In this document: positions 60,461 through 64,000 of the stretch, one piece after another
Numbering within the stretch: position 1 is the first letter of the stretch
Layout: each line of letters opens with the position of its first letter
Assembly: GCA_003165335.1 (NCBI GenBank)
Contig: PLTD01000237.1
Location: forward strand, 1 to 64,000
Direction: 5' to 3'
From: Rhodospirillales bacterium
GTDB taxonomy: Bacteria > Pseudomonadota > Alphaproteobacteria > BOG-932 > Roseiterribacteraceae
Length of the DNA stretch: 64,000 nt
The notes under the pieces: model-generated
Databases searched by the model: none
What the model was told of the DNA's origin: nothing
What the model saw: only the letters and a program-made list of their open reading frames with translations
Translations under genes and position numbers: made by a program

Positions 60461-62235
60461 CCGACAAAATAGTCCGTATCGGCGGCGCGACCGCCTTTCG
60501 CGCTGACAGCGCGATGGCGGTGCCGCAGCTTCTGGCGAGCGGCAACGTCGATTACCTGGTCTTCGACAATCTGGCCGAGGGGTCCATCGGCGCTTTCGGC
60601 CAGATGGCGGCGAAGGACCCGGCCGGCGGTTTCGCCGCCGAATTCGCCGAGATCTATCTGACCCCGTTCCTCGGCGAAATGCTCGCCAAGAAGGTCAAGG
60701 TCATCACCAACGCTGGCGCGCTCAACCCACGCGGCTGCGCCGAGGCGATTGCCAAGGCCGCGGCCGACATCGGCCTCCATCCCCGCGTCGCCTTCGTCGA
60801 GGGTGACGATTTGCGCTCCCGCGCCGACGAATTCCGCGCTGCCGGGCACCGCGACATGTTTTCCGGCGCGCCTTTCCCCGACAGGCCGGTCACCAGCATC
60901 AACGCCTATATCGGCGCCTTCCCCATCGCCGCCGCGCTGGCCAAGGGTGCCGACATAGTCGTCACCGGTCGCGTGGTCGACAGCGCGCTAACGCTGGGGC
61001 CGCTGATCCATGAGTTCGGCTGGAAACATGACGACCTGGACCTGCTGGCAGCGGGCACGGTCGCGGGGCATCTGCTGGAATGCGGCACGCAGGTGACCGG
61101 CGGCACCTTCACCGATTGGCGCGACGTGCCGGACTGGGCCAACATCGGCTATCCGATCGGCGAATGCCGCGCCGACGGAACCTTCGTGATGACCAAGCCG
61201 CCCGGCACCGGTGGGCTTGTCTCGGTCGGCACGGTGGCCGAGCAGATGCTCTATGAGGTCAGCGACCCCGCCGCTTATTTCGTGCCCGACGTCACCTGCG
61301 ATTTCACCGGCGTCACACTCGAACAGATCGCGCCCGACCGCGTACTGGTATCGGGCGCGCACGGCCTGCCGCCGACCTCCACCGCCAAGGTCTGCCTGAC
61401 CTATGAGGACGGGTGGCGCTGCATCGCGCTCCAGCCCATCATGGGCATCGAGGCCCCGGCCAAGGCCGCACACCAGGCGGCCGCACTGTTCGAACGCACC
61501 CGCGACATGCTGCGTGCCCGCAATCTCAGCGACTGGAAACGCACCTATGTCGAGCTGCTGGGCACCGAGGCCACCTATGGCAGCCGCGCCCGCCGCGGCG
61601 ACGCGCGCGAGGTGATCGCCAGAATGATCGTCGACCACGACGAACGCGCCGGAGCCGAACTGTTCGCCCGCGAGCAGATCTCATCCATCACTACAATGTC
61701 GGTCGGCACCTCCATTGGGCTGGGCACCTCGGCCGCGCCGCTGCTGAACCTGTTTTCCTTCCTGCTGCCCAAGGACCAGGTGCAGGCGACCATGACCATC
61801 GACGGCGTGAGCGAACCGGTCGCCGTACCCACCTTCGGCGGCTACGAAGCCCGGCAATCCGCGCCGGAAACCCCGCCGCCGCCCGAAATGAACGGCGCAT
61901 CCGTCGATGTTCCCCTCATCCGCCTGGCCTATGGCCGTAGCGGCGACAAGGGCGACTTGTTCAACGTCGGCATCATCGCGCGGCGACCCGGATACCTACC
62001 CTATATCCGGGCGGCGCTGACGCCCGACGCGGTCGCCGACTGGTACGCCCATGTGTTTTCGTCGGACGAAAAGCCCCGCGTCGACTGCTTCGAAGTTCCC
62101 GGTGTCAACGCGCTGAATTTCGTCCTGCACGGCGCGCTGGACGGCGGCATCACCTCATCCCCCCGCCTGGATAAAGTCGCCAAGGCGATGGCCCAGCAAC
62201 TGTTGGAATTCCCGATCCCGATCCCGCGCGGGTAG
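60457..62235 (+). CDS. AtuA-like acyclic-terpene-utilisation protein (DUF1446)
   Basis: A 592-residue protein with an N-terminal DUF1446/AtuA domain (about 5-440; MTDKIVRIGGATAFRADSAMAVPQLL, then the GAHGLPPTSTAKVCLTYEDGW region) and a C-terminal AtuA-like domain (about 490-590; VDVPLIRLAYGRSGDKGDLFNVGII). AtuA is needed for acyclic terpene use in Pseudomonas but has no proven reaction. ATG 60457 overlaps the Coq4-like stop. Its codon use is much richer in G+C than genes to the left of 56 kb. Confidence 0.93.
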   Translation: MTDKIVRIGGATAFRADSAMAVPQLLASGNVDYLVFDNLAEGSIGAFGQMAAKDPAGGFAAEFAEIYLTPFLGEMLAKKVKVITNAGALNPRGCAEAIAKAAADIGLHPRVAFVEGDDLRSRADEFRAAGHRDMFSGAPFPDRPVTSINAYIGAFPIAAALAKGADIVVTGRVVDSALTLGPLIHEFGWKHDDLDLLAAGTVAGHLLECGTQVTGGTFTDWRDVPDWANIGYPIGECRADGTFVMTKPPGTGGLVSVGTVAEQMLYEVSDPAAYFVPDVTCDFTGVTLEQIAPDRVLVSGAHGLPPTSTAKVCLTYEDGWRCIALQPIMGIEAPAKAAHQAAALFERTRDMLRARNLSDWKRTYVELLGTEATYGSRARRGDAREVIARMIVDHDERAGAELFAREQISSITTMSVGTSIGLGTSAAPLLNLFSFLLPKDQVQATMTIDGVSEPVAVPTFGGYEARQSAPETPPPPEMNGASVDVPLIRLAYGRSGDKGDLFNVGIIARRPGYLPYIRAALTPDAVADWYAHVFSSDEKPRVDCFEVPGVNALNFVLHGALDGGITSSPRLDKVAKAMAQQLLEFPIPIPRG

Positions 62236-62268
62236 TACCACCGCCCCTTTCACAGGTGACATATCCTG

Positions 62269-63624
62269 ATGTCGATCATCCACCAGCTAACGCGGCGCAG
62301 AGCCCTGCAGACCGGTGCCGCAGCCCTCATGAGCGGGATGCCTTCCTCTTGGGCCAAAGCAGATACCGACACCCCCGAATCCCTCGCGCGGGACGCCTAT
62401 ATCTGGGGCTATCCCCTTGTCCTGTTCGGCCGGTATCTGGACACCTACAGGGCCCAGGGAAATCCGCTGAACCAGTTCCTGGTGCAGACCGTGCTGTCGA
62501 CGCCCACTACGCCGGGCGGCGGGCCGAATGTCGATACGATTTATGGCTATACCTGGCTCGACCTGCGGGCCGGGCCGCAGATCTTGTACGTGCCCGACGT
62601 CAAGGATCGCTATTATTCAATCCAGCTCATCGACATGTATTCCGACACATTCGCCTATGTCGGGCGGCGCGCGACGGGCACCAAAGCGGGCGCCTATGCG
62701 ATCGTCGGGCCGCATTGGAAAGGGTCGCTGCCCAAGGGCGTGACGCCAATCCACGCGCCGACCAACGATGTCATCACCTTCGCGCGCACCTTCGTCATGG
62801 ACGAGGCCGACATGCCGGCCGTGCGCGATATCCAGGGCCAATATGCCTTCGGGGATTTAAGCGATTTCCCGCACGCCGTCCGTTTTCCCATCGTGAAACA
62901 GGAAGTGCCGCTCCCGATGATACTGGACCTGTCGGGCAGCGGCGCGGGCTTTTATGACGAACTCTGCGCGCGGCTGGCCGCCGCCCCGCCCCGGCCCGAG
63001 GAACGCGCCGCCTTGAAGCGCTTCGCGAAAATCGGCATCGCCCCCGGCAACCGCCCCTCAACCGCCCCAGCCTTGAAGGCCGTGTTCGAGGCTGCGATAC
63101 CCGTGGCGGACAAGCTCATCAAAACGGCGCAATACGGCATTCTTGTCAACGGCTGGTTCGTCAATTTCAGCATGGTCAGCTTCCCGAAGGACCCGCTGCA
63201 GCGCGCCTCGTCGGTCAAATACGGACCGGGCGGGCATGTGCCCGAGGAAGCGCTGTATTTCAACTTGGAAAAGGGGCCGGACGGTCAGCCCTTGAACGGC
63301 GCGCACAAATACGCACTGCGCTTTCCCAAGGGCGGCATGCCGCCGGTCGACGCCTTCTGGTCTCTGACTGTCTATGGCCCGACTATGCATCTGACCGAAA
63401 ACCCCATCGACCGCTATGCGGTCAGAGGCCAAACGCCCGGCCTTGCATTCGCTCCGGATGGGTCACTGGAAATTCAAATTCAGCACGCGATGCCCGCCCA
63501 GGGCAAAGCCAATTGGCTGCCTGTCCCCGAAGGTGTTTTCCGCCTTGTAATGCGGACTTATCAGCCAAAGAAGGAAGTGCTGACACAAGCCTATAAGCTT
63601 CCATCGCTCGCTCTCGTCTCCTAA
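62269..63624 (+). CDS. Exported DUF1254/DUF1214 protein
   Basis: A 451-residue secreted protein. It starts with a twin-arginine-type signal (TRRRALQTGAAALMSGMPSSWAKA). A DUF1254 domain (about 60-190) and a DUF1214 domain (about 330-430; YALRFPKGGMPPVDAFWSLTVYGP) follow. Such proteins are common in environmental bacteria; no reaction is known. It lies 33 bases after the AtuA-like gene and is probably in the same operon. Confidence 0.9.
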   Translation: MSIIHQLTRRRALQTGAAALMSGMPSSWAKADTDTPESLARDAYIWGYPLVLFGRYLDTYRAQGNPLNQFLVQTVLSTPTTPGGGPNVDTIYGYTWLDLRAGPQILYVPDVKDRYYSIQLIDMYSDTFAYVGRRATGTKAGAYAIVGPHWKGSLPKGVTPIHAPTNDVITFARTFVMDEADMPAVRDIQGQYAFGDLSDFPHAVRFPIVKQEVPLPMILDLSGSGAGFYDELCARLAAAPPRPEERAALKRFAKIGIAPGNRPSTAPALKAVFEAAIPVADKLIKTAQYGILVNGWFVNFSMVSFPKDPLQRASSVKYGPGGHVPEEALYFNLEKGPDGQPLNGAHKYALRFPKGGMPPVDAFWSLTVYGPTMHLTENPIDRYAVRGQTPGLAFAPDGSLEIQIQHAMPAQGKANWLPVPEGVFRLVMRTYQPKKEVLTQAYKLPSLALVS

Positions 63625-63738
63625 CGACCCGTTCGAACTAGCTGGAGTAGAATCGATCGTTGCCGCTATGCGGTCGAAGTTGTAGCGTTCAAACCAAATC
63701 TCGGTAGTCAAAAGACGCCGGTTTCAGGGAGGAAGCTA

Positions 63739-64000
63739 ATGCTTGACCTAGTGATCAAAGATGGCCTCGTCATCGACGGTACCGGTATAGAACGCCGAGA
63801 AGCAGACGTCGGGGTACGCGACGGTCGCATCGTTGCCATCGGCAATGTGACTGAATCGGCGCGCGAGACGATCGCCGCCGACGGACGGGTCGTGTCCCCG
63901 GGCTTTATCGATGTGCATACGCACTACGACGCACAGGTCTTCTGGGACCACAGCCTAAGTCCCTCCTCCTATCATGGTGTCACCACCGTGGTCGCCGGCA
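63739..64000 (+). CDS. Amidohydrolase, D-aminoacylase-like, cut by the window end
   Basis: The first 87 residues of a metal-dependent amidohydrolase. It starts at ATG 63739 after a GGGAGGAAG site. The N-terminal beta-sandwich (LDLVIKDGLVIDGTGIERREADVGVRDGRIVAIG) leads to the metal-binding HTH in GFIDVHTHYDAQVFWD, as in N-acyl-D-amino-acid deacylases. The rest lies beyond the window. It follows the DUF1254 gene by 114 bases and may belong to the same operon. Confidence 0.88.
   Translation, partial: MLDLVIKDGLVIDGTGIERREADVGVRDGRIVAIGNVTESARETIAADGRVVSPGFIDVHTHYDAQVFWDHSLSPSSYHGVTTVVAG

Overview
The window looks like a chromosome segment of a free-living alphaproteobacterium, most like the Sphingomonadales or a neighbouring order. 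This rests on gene content rather than any search: an ArsR/methyltransferase-metF-metH operon, a NodT-type outer-membrane factor next to EmrAB-type genes, several SnoaL/NTF2-like proteins, Coq4-like, AtuA-like and DUF1254 proteins, and a DDN-type flavin/F420 oxidoreductase. No rRNA, tRNA, CRISPR array or prophage was seen. Intergenic spaces are short, and many genes overlap by 4 bases (ATGA, GTGA or TTGA).

Layout. 1-9.1 kb is housekeeping: ABC-2 permease, recX, an MscS channel, msrB, a GIN-domain protein, purB, an EAL phosphodiesterase, YihY and a CreA-like gene that seems to start with AUU. 9.1-17 kb holds an AsmA protein and a tripartite drug-efflux set (marR-emrA-emrB, with the outer-membrane factor about 1 kb beyond emrB on the other strand, past a SnoaL-like gene and a cobalamin adenosyltransferase). 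Both efflux transcription units carry the same 36-bp promoter/operator. 17-26 kb holds a Cache-type histidine kinase, two SnoaL-like genes and the methionine/one-carbon operon arsR-MT, metF, metH with a palindromic operator. 26-36 kb is accessory or catabolic and respiratory: a haem-binding beta-propeller-like protein with its own terminator, a TPR/glycosyltransferase protein, an M3 peptidase, SnoaL, a dienelactone hydrolase, a DDN-family oxidoreductase and two c-type cytochromes behind a perfect FNR-type box.

36.5-46 kb holds a lone groEL with no groES in view, two very small genes, a VWA protein, a VOC protein, a polysaccharide set (two epimerases, a GT4 glycosyltransferase and a WecA/MraY-like transferase) and a FadL-type porin. 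46.3-48.9 kb is a compact oxidative-stress/iron-sulfur module, rubrerythrin - CCG-domain Fe-S protein - DUF3501. Its promoter region carries an Irr-box-like palindrome and a perfect 10-bp hairpin. Just downstream, on the opposite strand, is a strong candidate small RNA: consecutive hairpins, CU-rich loops and a Rho-independent terminator. 49.2-53.8 kb holds a small hypothetical gene and a quinohaemoprotein dehydrogenase overlapping a soluble multi-PAS histidine kinase.

53.8-56.45 kb is an insertion-sequence block: an intact IS110-family (IS1111-like) element followed by an IS630-family element whose transposase is broken by a 4-bp tandem duplication. 56.5-64 kb is a catabolic region with two divergent operons: GST - Baeyer-Villiger monooxygenase - SDR to the left, and Coq4-like - AtuA-like - DUF1254 - amidohydrolase (cut by the window end) to the right. 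They share one intergenic region with an inverted repeat. A terpenoid- or steroid-like ketone is a plausible substrate, but this is inference.
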